The position numbers and the translations under genes were made by a program. Of a stretch of 64,000 nt of DNA, positions 46,681-57,468 are shown piece after piece. The notes below the pieces were generated by a model. It saw only the letters and a list, made by a program, of their open reading frames with translations, did not search any database and had not been told where the DNA came from. This DNA is from Paraphysomonas bandaiensis (taxonomy: Eukaryota > Chrysophyceae), in contig CBFFRP010000127.1 in the NCBI GenBank assembly GCA_965644295.1, forward strand, positions 62,001 through 126,000. The letters are read 5' to 3'. Each line of letters opens with the position of its first letter. Position 1 is the first letter of the stretch.

Positions 46681-47745
46681 ATGTTACCCAGAGCAGCCAA
46701 TCCCCTATATGTGATAGTAATCTGCCTCGTGGCCTATGCAGGTTACTATTCTCTGTTTATACAGCATATGGATGGAGGAAGCCCCCCTTCCCCCTCATTG
46801 GGGCCTACAAGTGCCATGTGGGATTACTTTCCCCAAGGAAGTACTCCGACATATGGAATTATTATGGGTGGTACGAGCGATAGGTTTTCCGGCACTAATG
46901 GAGTGTCTATCCCGGCTTGTGTGGCCAGGATATATGCAATGCGACATGGGTATGCATTTAAATTAGTCAAGAACCTTGAGTATATCAGTAATAGAACGTA
47001 TGGGAATTGTACCTCAAGACATATGTCTCCATGGAACAAGATTCCTCTCATGGCTCAATATTTACCCACAGTGGAAATTCTTGTCTGGATTGATCTAGAT
47101 GCAATTATACAACGACATGAACTTCCCTTGAGCAAAGTATTGCCTAATCAGCCTCTTGAATCGGCATGCAATTATTTTCCTCACATAAAAGAGCTGGGTT
47201 CGGGGTTTATAGCAGATGATCCGAACTTTTTTCCTGGAGCAGCCAACCGTACATTTTTTTGGGCCACTCTTGACATCAACCCAACCTACGCAGTTAATGT
47301 AAACACAGCTGTGATGGCTTTGCGTCGAGGAGAAAGAGCGATAGAATTTCTTAGATATGTCTGGGAGGCAGGAAAAGACCCACAGACGTTTAAAAAGCAC
47401 GACCCTAAGTGGCAGTCGAAACAGGAATGCGTGGGCTATTGGGGTTGGCCTTGGGAACAAGGTGGTGTGTGGGATGTGCTATTGGACACATCTCGACCTG
47501 AGTTTCTGAGGGAAAGTTGCATACTGCCGCATAATGGTGGTCATGCACTTAATTCAGTTAACGACTTTTGGGGGGACACTCATATTCACTCTGGACGTCC
47601 GTTCATTCTTCATGGAACGAAAACTCCGTATATCGTATGGCTCAAAGTGTTGCTTAAGTTAGGAAAAGTGTCTTTACAAAGCGTTCAAGAAGTGTGTGGT
47701 ATTGATAATCTTTCGACAGAAATTTTGTTGAGTAGTATGGAGTAA
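46681..47745 (+). CDS. GT34-like glycosyltransferase, type II membrane protein
   Basis: One exon; the ATG at 46681 is chosen because it places a single hydrophobic anchor (PLYVIVICLVAYAGYYSLFI, about 8-27) next to the N terminus, as expected for a Golgi type II enzyme; total 354 residues. The lumenal domain resembles the galactosyltransferase GMA12/MNN10 (GT34) family: CVARIYAMRHGYAFKLVKN, WNKIPLMAQYLPTVEILVWI, DLDAI (the DxD metal/nucleotide-sugar motif), VNTAVMALRRGERAIEFL, WEQGGVWDVLLD and FILHGTK near the end. These enzymes transfer galactose, xylose or mannose to glycans; which sugar is used here is not predictable. Several NxS/T sites are present (NRT, NCT). Confidence 0.85.
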   Translation: MLPRAANPLYVIVICLVAYAGYYSLFIQHMDGGSPPSPSLGPTSAMWDYFPQGSTPTYGIIMGGTSDRFSGTNGVSIPACVARIYAMRHGYAFKLVKNLEYISNRTYGNCTSRHMSPWNKIPLMAQYLPTVEILVWIDLDAIIQRHELPLSKVLPNQPLESACNYFPHIKELGSGFIADDPNFFPGAANRTFFWATLDINPTYAVNVNTAVMALRRGERAIEFLRYVWEAGKDPQTFKKHDPKWQSKQECVGYWGWPWEQGGVWDVLLDTSRPEFLRESCILPHNGGHALNSVNDFWGDTHIHSGRPFILHGTKTPYIVWLKVLLKLGKVSLQSVQEVCGIDNLSTEILLSSME

Positions 47746-48234
47746 AGGCTGTAAGTATATTGTGTTGTATTGGTGATCAGATGCAGCCCAATATGACTCT
47801 CCACCAGCATAGTTATCTACTGTTTGGAGATAGTTTTTATTTTGAGTGGTAATAAAACGGTTGACTTAGTTGTGTTAGATTGTTTTCCATTTAATTAATA
47901 CGCAATTATTTCTTGTACTTGATTAGTTTAATCGCTATATATTTCAATATGTAAACGAAGTATATCTCAGTCCTTAGTTTACAATCTATATAACTTCTGT
48001 ATAAACGTAAATGTAGAATATGTTATCTTATTAAAATCGCGCTTTATATTATATTAAAGGATAACAACATACACGATGTAGTTTACTGTTTACTTTGATA
48101 ATAGTAACACGGCTGCTTCATCACGAAAGAGGTACTTTGATACTCCTCAAATTAAGTTCTATTACTTTCCATGACAATTATATATTTTTGAAATATATTT
48201 GTCAAAAGTCAATAAATAACTGGCAATATTATAG
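47746..48234. other. Intergenic DNA, no supported gene
   Basis: AT-rich; 3' flank of the glycosyltransferase. Nothing recognised. Confidence 0.45.
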
Positions 48235-48693
48235 CTATGAGAAGGCATAGCTAACCCATACTTTATATTCTATTACAGATTGAGCCCTCTTGGATCGTGT
48301 AAAACGGTCGTCAACGCAAGCGCTTTTCGCAGACCGGATTTTCATATTCCTTATCCCAATTGGGGGTCTATGGTAGGGGCGTACATGCATTTCCTCTGTA
48401 TCATGGTTTGAACATGAATAAAGTAAATTTAGAGATTTACTTTCAATGACAGTAGCTAATCTCATACGGCTCTGATGCCCTGATTTGTTTACGCTGATAG
48501 TGTGTACCTGTAAGGGATATTATATGATGTGAATCTTAATCTCAAAATTCTAAACAAAACAGTTTTACTATGATAGGACCCTATTAGCTGGTCCTGTGAT
48601 TGCATAATCACCGTCATATATATATTATGTCAGCTGTACTACTAGAGTACTAGAGATGTAGTAGATGATAGCGGCTATGTGAGAAACTCTCAT
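48235..48693 (-). CDS. Tentative small protein with signal-peptide-like start
   Basis: Tentative two-exon model on the minus strand: 48693-48640 (MRVSHIAAIIYYISSTLV, signal-peptide-like) and 48507-48235, joined in phase 0 over a 132-bp GT-AG intron, giving 108 residues. The second exon is basic and has coding character (HTISVNKSGHQSRMRLATV through RFTRSKRAQ). Only four Cys are seen. No family recognised; the first exon in particular could be wrong. Confidence 0.3.
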
Positions 48694-49432
48694 GGCAACA
48701 CCGATGGTATCTGCGGTGCAGTCTACTACTACGACCGAAAAGATTGGTTTCGACTGAATAACTTATCTTTGAAAGGTAAATATGAATAGTGTTTTTGCTA
48801 AGATTGAGAGAAATTGTAAGTAGTAGTAAGGAGTAAGGAGATAAATGTCGGTATTAATTATTCATATAATCAAATACACAACTAAATTTTAAGTAATGTG
48901 GTCTCATTGTTTTGTATAGGCACTACTTATTGTGTCCGTATAAGCGTATAAGCATTACGCACTTAGCATTATCTAAACAAATTGTAGATTTGAAAAAGTT
49001 TAAACCCGGTGTTAACCTCAGCACGTTGTATATCAACATATATTAATAAACGTATATACAAGCATTCTACTATTAGGAGTAAGGAAACCCTACCATCTAC
49101 TCAGTTCATGCTTCTTCACTTTACATGGATTATACAACTTCTAAACGGTCAATTTCAGCCTACCCCGAAATTAAACAAGAACAACAATAAACGGATTATT
49201 TGAAAATTCCTAGTTATTATATTTCAGAGTATGTTGTGGCCGCATTGCTAAAGTTAAATACAGCACAATAAACAAATGTATATGTAGACTACAGTTCATC
49301 ACTAACTTTCTCTTCCTACTACCTGGAAGTCACTGTATTCGACATTATCGGTTTATTGCTTGAAATGTCACAGTACTTTCGACTACAACCACCCGTCATC
49401 ATTGATAAGTGTTCTGTGGAAGCATATTGTAC
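48694..49432. other. Intergenic DNA, no supported gene
   Basis: AT-rich, between the tentative small gene and the UTP5 stop, both on the minus strand. Short frames only. Confidence 0.45.
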
Positions 49433-51251
49433 CTAGTCTTCGTACGTGACTTGCATTGGTGTAGCAGCAGCAGCAACAGATTCTACTGCTGACGATGACG
49501 TAATCTGTGACATAAGGAGGTCAAGTCTTCCTGCTAGAGACGCCAGACGAGTGTAGGTCGAAAGCCTTTGGTCTAGCATTTGACTAAGAGCAGCAAGCTG
49601 GTGTGAGAGATCAGGAACAGATAGCAAATATGACGTGTGGAAACGAAGAAGAGCGTGTATCCATCTCGTGAGAATAATTCCACGAGATGGGCGCTTTTCG
49701 AACTTAGCTACCAATTTCCTCAGTAGACCTACCACTCTGCTAGCAGGAAGACGTCTTGCAGTCTCAGTCACTACGTCCTCGTCTCCACAGGTCAAACACT
49801 GCTCCAACAAGGTATCATCCCCAGCCTGCAATGCCTGTTCCAACAGAGTCACTAGTGAGTCGCTTGATGGTGCAAGCTCTGAAGGTGCTCCTTTATTCTT
49901 CGCAGAACGCTCGCGCGCTTCAATCTCAGTGAGACTGGCAGTAAGACCACGAAGACGCTCCTCCATGGTCATCTGCTGAGCCCCGTCTGTCACACCATTC
50001 ACCCCATTTTCCCGAGATTTTTTAGATTTTGGAGCAATGTCGTCGTCGGCTTCATATGTGATGGGTCGTTTAACAGCCCCCATTTCGTGTGGGCCCAGCA
50101 CATCTACTTCGATAGGTCCAGCGGATTCAGCTGAGCCGGCAGTGTCCACAGTGGCTGTCGATGGCTCCTCAGGCGTAGGAAGATCAACAGTACTCTTCAA
50201 TACACCGGACTCAGGTTCCTCATAGGGTACAGATACAAAGCGAGGAGATGACACTTTGCCTGTGGCCAAAAGGACCGCCCCATTTGAGGTAAAGCAACCA
50301 GTGAGTATAGTTTCCTTGGATTCTATGGGAGCTGTAAATACAGCAGGAGTGCTGCCAGTAAGCTCTGTCCGCAAAATGCATCCTCCATTTTCCTTCACCA
50401 AACACACAATATCCAACTTGGTGTGATGCGCTTTCTTATTTGTAACATTTTTTAAAACTAGTGAGTGGACAGACCCTGTAACCGGTATAACAGCCACGGG
50501 ACCATTCTCACCACCTGTGTTCTTGATTGCTTGCATGTCAAATACAAGCACTTCACCAACTCCCTCACCAGCACAAGCAAAGTACGCTCCACAATATGAG
50601 AAAACAACACAAGATGCTCCGCCAGTAGAGAATGGGCAAGATATCTTCAGTTTCGATCCATCAGCATCGTAGTACTTGAGGGAGCCACTGTACAGATACA
50701 AGTTAGTTGCAGCTTAGTATGACACAGTTTTAAATATGCATGCATAGTATAACTACTTTACTTCTAGCCAAACTAACGCACCTAGCGGCAATAAAACTAT
50801 TGGACTTCGGGTGTACGGCAAGCTTCTGTGTTCCTTTCTTGAAACCCTTGTGGGTTTTACTGATCTCACCTGTGGCAATAATATACTCATTGATCTGACT
50901 AGACTGGGAGTAGCACACGATGATGCGTTTCAAATCATTCGAAAATTTAATATCGCTAGGGATTGGTGTTTCGTTTGCAACTCCGAGCGTAGCAATTACA
51001 ACCCCACGAGTCAAGTCCCACACAACAACTACACCGTCGGATGCACCGACAGCAAATAATCCTAGATCATCTTTCGCAGTTTGACCCCACGCAACACAGC
51101 AGTAAGTGTGTGCAAGGTGATGCTTCTCTACAAACCTACGGCGCTCTTTGTGGCTGTCTATGTCCCAGAGCCTTAATCTATTATCTTTCGATATCGTAGT
51201 AAAGTTCTTCGCCCCTTTACCAAGCACGGTGTATTCATTCGACTTGGGCAT
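49433..51251 (-). CDS. WDR43: WDR43 / UTP5-like SSU processome protein
   Basis: Two exons (51251-50782 and 50687-49433; 94-bp intron, phase 2) give 574 residues. The N-terminal part is a WD40 propeller: DNRLRLWDIDSHKERRRFVE, VGASDGVVVVWDLTRG and SGSLKYYDADGSKLKIS are clear blades. After an acidic linker with a Lys-rich nuclear-localisation-like patch (PKSKKSR), a Utp12 domain occupies about 420-545 (LVTLLEQALQAGDDTLLEQC, LPASRVVGLLRKLV, WIHALLRFHTSYLLSVPDL). Order and length match UTP5/WDR43, a t-UTP/UTP-A subunit that acts in nucleolar pre-rRNA transcription and early 18S maturation. Divergent from the secreted protein gene. Confidence 0.9.
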
Positions 51252-51879
51252 GATGCGAATCTACTATATAATATAATGCAACACTCCCTGCTGTGAAATG
51301 CTTATAGAAACTAAGCAATAAAACCCAATCGACTTCCTTCTACGACGCCTCCAAGATAAGATCAGAGACACACTCAGAGGCCTGGATGGCCTTTTACTTG
51401 TTTTTGTGGACCGGACTGTGTATTGAATGGCTGCACAGTTGTTCACCTTCACCAGCAGCAGTATACTACTACAGTCAACCAGCCATTTACATACCAAACA
51501 CACAGCATCACTCATCCCATCAATACCAAAAAAAACACACTTGAAACGGAACCTACTGCTACGTATCGGCAGTCAGCATCTTATTTTTCGGAAATAAATT
51601 GAAGCAAATATTCTCTATATTACTGCAATACAACTACGGCTGGAATACAGAGAATTGCTGTCTCAATATATGAGGCATTTTTGAACAAAAATACACAAAG
51701 GATGCCGATACGTATATTTTTTTGGAACGATGAGTAGACCAGTCCAGCCTGCAGTGAGACAAGGAGGCTCATCACTCATATGAACAAGATCGACATCGTT
51801 GTATCGTAGTTACTTAGAGACAGTCGTCAGTTCTATTGGTAAAAGATAAACCCGCTGGTCTGCCTGGACCAAGACGTTA
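51252..51879. promoter_or_regulatory. Divergent intergenic region between UTP5 and the secreted protein gene
   Basis: Contains AGCAGCAGTATACTACTACA at 51454-51473, again related to the TACAGCAGTA motif. No gene supported; a short minus-strand frame (51515-51264) has no other evidence. Confidence 0.4.
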
Positions 51880-52503
51880 ATGCTGAGAATAGTTTTAATA
51901 TTTAGTATATTTTATGGGGCGCATTGTGCGTGTAATGTCAGTAAATACTTGTATGATTGGTCAAACATAGATTACAATGGTGATCTCAGATTTGATCCCG
52001 AGTTCTGGCGTTATCAAACACAACGTCAGTTTCAGCTCTCAAATGGACTAGCTTTACAGCTCGCCTATGGGCTTTGTAAAGCTCATATGGATAACTTAAT
52101 TGATTGGAAGGCGGGAAGACACGGCCCCGTTGATGATATTACCACTCATGGTGTCATGTGCTCCAAATATTGCCTAGAAAATGACGAGATTCATCTTCGT
52201 GCAATGGACTATTCCGACTGCTCATGCCTTGAGCTCTCTTCACAGCCAGGAGATTCAGCGTTCGTTGTTGAGGGTGACTGGTGCCGTCATAACACGGGTA
52301 GAATGCAATGTGAAATCCTCGGTATGTGCGGCTTCTGGGAGTGTCGTATAGATGATTTTATGTGTCCCAGATACGAATATAATAAGCGGTCGATTCCATA
52401 TGCCGGCCCAGGACACTGTCGGAATGCAGGAAGCATGATTCAGCCTAGTTTACTTTTGTCAATTGGTATAGCAGTTGCAGGGTGCTTAGTGATCTGGATA
52501 TAA
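51880..52503 (+). CDS. Secreted or GPI/membrane-anchored cysteine-rich protein
   Basis: One exon, 207 residues. The start MLRIVLIFSIFYGAHCAC has the basic-hydrophobic-polar layout of a signal peptide. The mature region holds about fifteen Cys, several in close pairs (MCSKYC, DCSC, CEILGMC), suggesting disulfide bonds in an extracellular domain. The C-terminal end (SLLLSIGIAVAGCLVIWI) is hydrophobic with no charged tail and a small-residue region just before it (NAGS), as in GPI-anchor signals, though a plain membrane segment is possible. No family recognised. Confidence 0.7.
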   Translation: MLRIVLIFSIFYGAHCACNVSKYLYDWSNIDYNGDLRFDPEFWRYQTQRQFQLSNGLALQLAYGLCKAHMDNLIDWKAGRHGPVDDITTHGVMCSKYCLENDEIHLRAMDYSDCSCLELSSQPGDSAFVVEGDWCRHNTGRMQCEILGMCGFWECRIDDFMCPRYEYNKRSIPYAGPGHCRNAGSMIQPSLLLSIGIAVAGCLVIWI

Positions 52504-52715
52504 ATACTAAAATATATGTAAAATATCTGTGACCGAAAGTGAAAGTATTTGCAGTGAAGTAATTTCGATGAGTGTTATTGAATTATTTGTATTATATTTC
52601 GTAGTAATAAGCAATGACTATTTCGAGTAACTGTGCAGTTGTTAGGGATGAAATGCTGAATTCAGATACAATAAATGACTATGGGAAATACGCACCCCAA
52701 ATCATGCAAGTAAAA

Positions 52716-54048
52716 GACTAATATTAGCAAAAGGCGTCTAAGAGTCAGACCTAGTTTAGCGTTGCCAACTTGTACTTAACACTAATATCTACTATTTAAC
52801 ACTACGGAAACTGCTTGTGCGTCACCGCAAGTACGAGGGTGCAACCACTTACCCTCTATCACTTAAAGCAAAGGCAGTGACCAAGCAGAGTCTTTTTATA
52901 CCTGACATCTGCTGACTTTAGAATTTTTGAGTCCTCAAGGTGAACAGTCCGGATGCTTGACTTCTGCAGGCAGCCCAATACCCAATACTGAGATTATAAA
53001 TTATAACTCTATGCTGAGATTAAAAATTAGTAAAAAGTATAGTAAAATTATATTTAATTTTTAATACTACTTGCCATTCGCAGTCAATCGCCAAATGCAT
53101 AATATCTCCCCTACCAAACACTTTCACAAGACCTTATATATTTCACGATCTTACATGGTCAATATATTTCAGTTTCACCACTAGGATTCTATGATTGCTA
53201 TTTTAGAAGAACATTGGCACAAAGCTTGCATAGCGCCAACTTTTCCAAGGGAATGGAGTTAGAACGCTTTTCTACCCGTTGGTGTTATCGTCTAAGAACA
53301 TCGGGATTTATCCGTTCAGTGCCATTCCATTCTCTCGTGACAATAGACCGGAAAAACACCATTCTTGATTCCAAACCAGGTGTTAAGCAAGCTTCTTTAC
53401 AGAAGAAAAAGTAAGTGGACCTCAGATCGGTTTCCCTTGTTATCGAATAAGCAATCAGCCCATGATCGGTATATAAGTAACAAGTAACTGCAACTAAATG
53501 TGGCTTGTTAACTTACTAAAGGCAAATGATACATATGAACCCCACCAATCATACGCATATGACCATAGCACCGGACAGTATGAAACCACCAGGCCCTAGA
53601 CAGCGGCGACGCCGTCTCCGGCAACTCCACCTATGCCTGACGCCCAGACGGTGCACGGCGACACCGCCACATTCCACCACATCATCAACCTCTCAGCACA
53701 CACATCTAGCGCTTGGTACACTCAGAACCTTAATACAGAACCCTGTACCTCAGAGCCTGGCGGAACCTTATCCAAAGGGGAGACCCCCGGACAACTCGCG
53801 CTGAGTTCCAAGACACACAAGCAGGGCGAAACTCACAAACAACATTAAGAACGGAAGTGGTTGCACCTTGGTGCTTGCGGCGATGCACAAGCAGCTTCTG
53901 TAGCGCTAAATAGTAGGATAATAGAATTTGTGCGGATTATTTATGGGTAGAGGTCTAACTAGTAGATCTAGCATACCACTAGCCATTCGATCGGGACGAG
54001 TTTTTAACGCCTATTGCTAAATAAAAAGACTTTCAATAAAGACTTTCA
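52716..54048. mobile_element. Copy F: composite TIR element with inverted arms, about 1.3 kb
   Basis: The left arm (52716-52990) begins AATATTAGCAAAAGGCGTCT and carries the family core (CTGCTTGTGCGTCACCGCAA). The right arm (53848-54048) is the same arm inverted, ending TTTTTAACGCCTATTGCTAA then AGACTTTCAATA, with a short duplication of that tail. The two arms enclose about 850 bp unlike any other copy, including the decayed frame at 53498-53848. Confidence 0.75.
53498..53848 (+). pseudogene. Decayed open frame inside copy F
   Basis: One frame is open from ATG 53498 to TAA 53846-53848, except for a single TAG at 53597-53599. It reads YEPHQSYAYDHSTGQYETTR before the stop and MPDAQTVHGDTATFHHIINL after it. 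The segment after about 53560 is visibly more GC-rich than the flanks. It may be a captured host exon or a remnant of an element gene; no family recognised. Confidence 0.4.
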
Positions 54049-54392
54049 ATAAAAGGCAAATGATTTCTTGCGAATACTATAAATCATTTTAGTATCTCCG
54101 GGCGTCAAAATGCTTTTGACGCCCTGGTGGTGTTTCAAAATCACTTTCTTCGCCCTACATACTATATATTACTGCTTCTCAAATTATCCTTTATAGATAA
54201 TACATCATTCTAATATCCGTCTTCCAACACAGCAAGTGGTAGGAACAATAACTTTCCCTATTAATTTACTCCAAATATGAGAAACACAGTGCAATAATTT
54301 TGACACTAAGCCGATTACAATACTAGCTGCCGATCACCTGAATCAGTCAGCTACAAGATAATGATACATGCAGGTCAATTCCGCAGTCATTG
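54049..54392. other. Short intergenic stretch
   Basis: Between copy F and the OSCA stop codon. GGGCGTCAAAATGCTTTTGACGCCCT (54100-54124, read as two arms GGGCGTCAAAA and TTTTGACGCCC) is a perfect inverted repeat; otherwise nothing recognised. Confidence 0.55.
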
Positions 54393-56905
54393 CTATGTCC
54401 CATCCTCTGTATACTCCACACTTAGTTCACCCTTTTGATTAAACAGGGGTATTCCTCCTTTTCTATAAGGTTCTGGTTCCACAATATCCTTTTCCAATAG
54501 AGCTGGCTGCGTATATAAAGTCGGTGTAAAAGACCGCAAAATTTCATCACTTGCAGATTCATCTGAGTCCGCTTGTACAGCTCTGGAATATGCTAGATCA
54601 GACGAGACACGCTCAAACATATTGACAGTGCGGTTCCATGCGTACAATATTACAAATGGAATGGGTAGTGCAAATGGAGCTTGGGCTACGCCTTCTTTCA
54701 CAGCCAGGTATCCTACCATAGTAACAGAGCTAACTAAAAGCCCCTTCATGCTGAACCCATACAGGCCGTACCAAAACCTCCCACCTGTTTCAAACTGCGG
54801 AACATAAACATAGAGATATTGGTACTTCATGACTGCATAGAACACAAGAAAGTAAAGGGCTCCTAGAACTGTGATAAACGGTGCAATCACCATGTAGGTA
54901 AGTACAATGCAGACAATAAACAGGACACTAGGCAAAGAGGTACCGTAGTCTACCTCAACGGGTGCTAAAGGCCCGTCTAGGAGAGATCGTATCGTTAGTG
55001 TTCGCTCGTTTAAGACGCGTTTGTAGAAATTATAAATGAGCATCGGTACTAGTTGTAGGAGCTCCCCTGGAGCCGATGTAAGGATTTCTGTAATAATATA
55101 GTTACTAAAGAACACGGACACCGAAGGTAGGGCAGCCGCAAGCAAGCGGATAATAGATGGTGGATGGGCGAGAGCTTCTGCCAGTGCACTGAACATCGAA
55201 CCAGTCAATAACGTTAAATACACATTCGCCAACTGATACCCAAAAAACCTTTGTACAAAAATTACTGTCACTGCATAAATAGCTGTAACTAGATAACTCA
55301 CCATTGAAATACTTCGAATTGAACATCGCTGTTGCGTTTGCGTTTTTCGATGCATTTAGCACCGTAGGCAAAAATTGCTGGTAGCATAGATAGAAAAATA
55401 TTCATCACTATAACAGGAAGTACACCAGCCAGAAGAGAGTACACGATGGGATTCAGGTCGCGAATAAATGGTAAATACTTTTCCAGATTTGAAAGCTTCG
55501 AAACAGCTGCGATGAAAGCTAACACAGAACCCCAGAAAAGCATTCCGAGAGAAAATACCGTCTTTGTAATTATCCTTCCAGACTCCTCCTGCTGATTCGA
55601 TACCGTTAAGTTCTCCCATATAATATCAGCAGGACCACTGGCCTGAGATACTGTCATATGTGAGTGAACATCAGACAAGACACGCATCTGGTAGGCTGAT
55701 GAGTGCGCCCTACGAGTAGTAAAAGTAATAAACCCAGTTCCTGAATGAGCCCCAAATTTACGAAGGGATATATCAGGAGGAGTGGTATCTTCGTATTCAA
55801 ACATAGTGGGGCCATTGGAAGTGCTCATCGCAAATTTTACTACTTCATCGACTTTGGAATTCAATTTATCATTCATGCATACTTCACTACCACTTGGACT
55901 TATAATATTTCCACTTGAGTCCGCTATAGAGTTTCGCAACGTACAAATTTCATTACTAAGACTGGCAATGTTATCTGTATAATAGTCAATGGCGTCAGCT
56001 TTCTCTGTCCCACCACACCACACCGGTAGACCACCTCGCAGCGAAATCACTTTACGCTCTTCCATATTCTTACTTTTATAATATGCCACGGCCAACTCGA
56101 GCTCACGTAGTGATTTCTCTCGCCGCTTGATCAATTTTTCAAGTTCTACAAGATTGCATGCAATATATGATGAGTAAACCTGACCAGGAAAAAGATCTTC
56201 GAACAGCTTCCTAAGTCTAGAAGGAGAACGGTAATAAAATGGAATGTTTTCAACTTGTATAGTGTAATTCTTTTGAGCAGGAACATCTTCGTCTCCTTCA
56301 TACATATGTGCCTGTCTCAGCCGCACGAAATATCTGTATTCTTCGTGCATGAGGTACAGAAAATATAAGCTAAACAACCAGCAAAACACCACCGACGCCC
56401 ATAGCCTATTCCCTCCCTGTTCGATATTGCCCATGGTGTAGAGGTTAATGCCTGCGATTCCTTCAACATGTCCAAATGATGTAAAATATACAGGCCATAG
56501 AATTAGAGCCCCTGCTAACCCACATACTATTGAAAAATTCGCGCATAAGCGCAGAAAACGGAGAAAGAGATACCCATCGACTCCAACACATCGCAGTGTT
56601 TCTTCATCAGAAATGGATAACGTATGTGTTAGCCACTTCAACAGTCCAGTTGGGGGAAGGGGAGGCACTCGGTGTTTTTTCTCCCGCTTTTTTGATGCAT
56701 ATATGTCGTTCTGGTATCTGATAATACACTGATTATCCCGATAGAAATATAACAGTGACAACTATAGCAGGGCGAACCTCAATAGCTCGAATAGTATGTA
56801 GAACGCACCTCCAGTGAGCGCATTGACCGATATGGTGGCAATGACTACAGTGGTTATTAGATTATATGTTGAATAAGTGTGACTGAAACTAAACGTCACA
56901 AGCAT
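54393..56905 (-). CDS. OSCA/TMEM63 (CSC1-like) mechanosensitive cation channel
   Basis: Three exons on the minus strand (56905-56778, 56717-55302, 55248-54393) give 799 residues; introns are 60 and 53 bp. The N-terminal helix (LITTVVIATISVNALTGGAF) leads through LLRYQNDIYA into HRVPPLPPTGLLKWLTHTLS and EETLRCVGVDGYLFLRFLRL, typical of the RSN1_TM region. The cytosolic RNA-binding-fold loop is present (KNYTIQVENIPFYYRSPSRL, GTGFITFTT, ADIIWENL), followed by the RSN1_7TM pore block (YSLLAGVLPVIVMNIFLSML, FFGYQLANVYLTLLTGSMFS, LPSVSVFFSNYIITEI) and YVYVPQFETGG. OSCA/TMEM63 proteins are dimeric channels gated by membrane tension or osmotic stress. The ATG at 56905 is chosen because it is in frame with the first helix; the first exon could differ. 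Confidence 0.88.
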
Positions 56906-57468
56906 ACGCACCTGTAGACGTCTCATCGTCAGGATGATATGTCATCTCAAACGACCAATAGAGTGTGTAGATCTGCAGGTAGATTGCTATGAGATGCACT
57001 TCAAGCTCACTGCATTATCATTCTTTGCATCAACAAGTATTTAAAAGGGAGTATACTATGAAAGCATCTACATACAGCAGAACTTCAGGGTGGGAATAGT
57101 ACGTACAGTACATAGCAGTACACTCTCAATAGCATGGATTTCATACAAAGCACCTAAAAATCAGTCTATGACTGAGAACTAAACTAAAAGTAGGGCATTT
57201 TGGACTTGTTGAGGGGTGTACCTGAATTTCTATCACCAAAAAACTCGAATAAATCCGTTTTTGTCAAACATTTTCTCCAAAAACTGTGAAAATTCATCAA
57301 TATATCCCATTTTTAGCATGAGGTTAGAAATCCATGCACTGACGTGGAGCATCTTCAGTCTGTACTCTGAATATCATGAGCATATATATATATGTGCTTC
57401 CGACTATACCATCCCTTCACACTCGGGCCCTTTCGTAGTTCTTCCTGAACTCTGAGGATTTGTTGATC
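56906..57468. promoter_or_regulatory. Divergent intergenic region between OSCA and UBR genes
   Basis: Contains CTACATACAGCAGAACTTCA (57069-57088) and ACATAGCAGTACACTC (57110). No coding evidence. Confidence 0.4.

Noticed and set aside
53526-53804. 92-codon plus-strand frame inside copy F
   Set aside because: Its Arg/Pro/Thr-rich composition looks like an off-frame reading; the adjacent frame with one stop is more protein-like.
56718-56761. Upstream continuation of the long OSCA frame to a TTG
   Set aside because: This part is intron; splicing at 56717/56778 joins LLR to YQNDIYA and connects the first helix.
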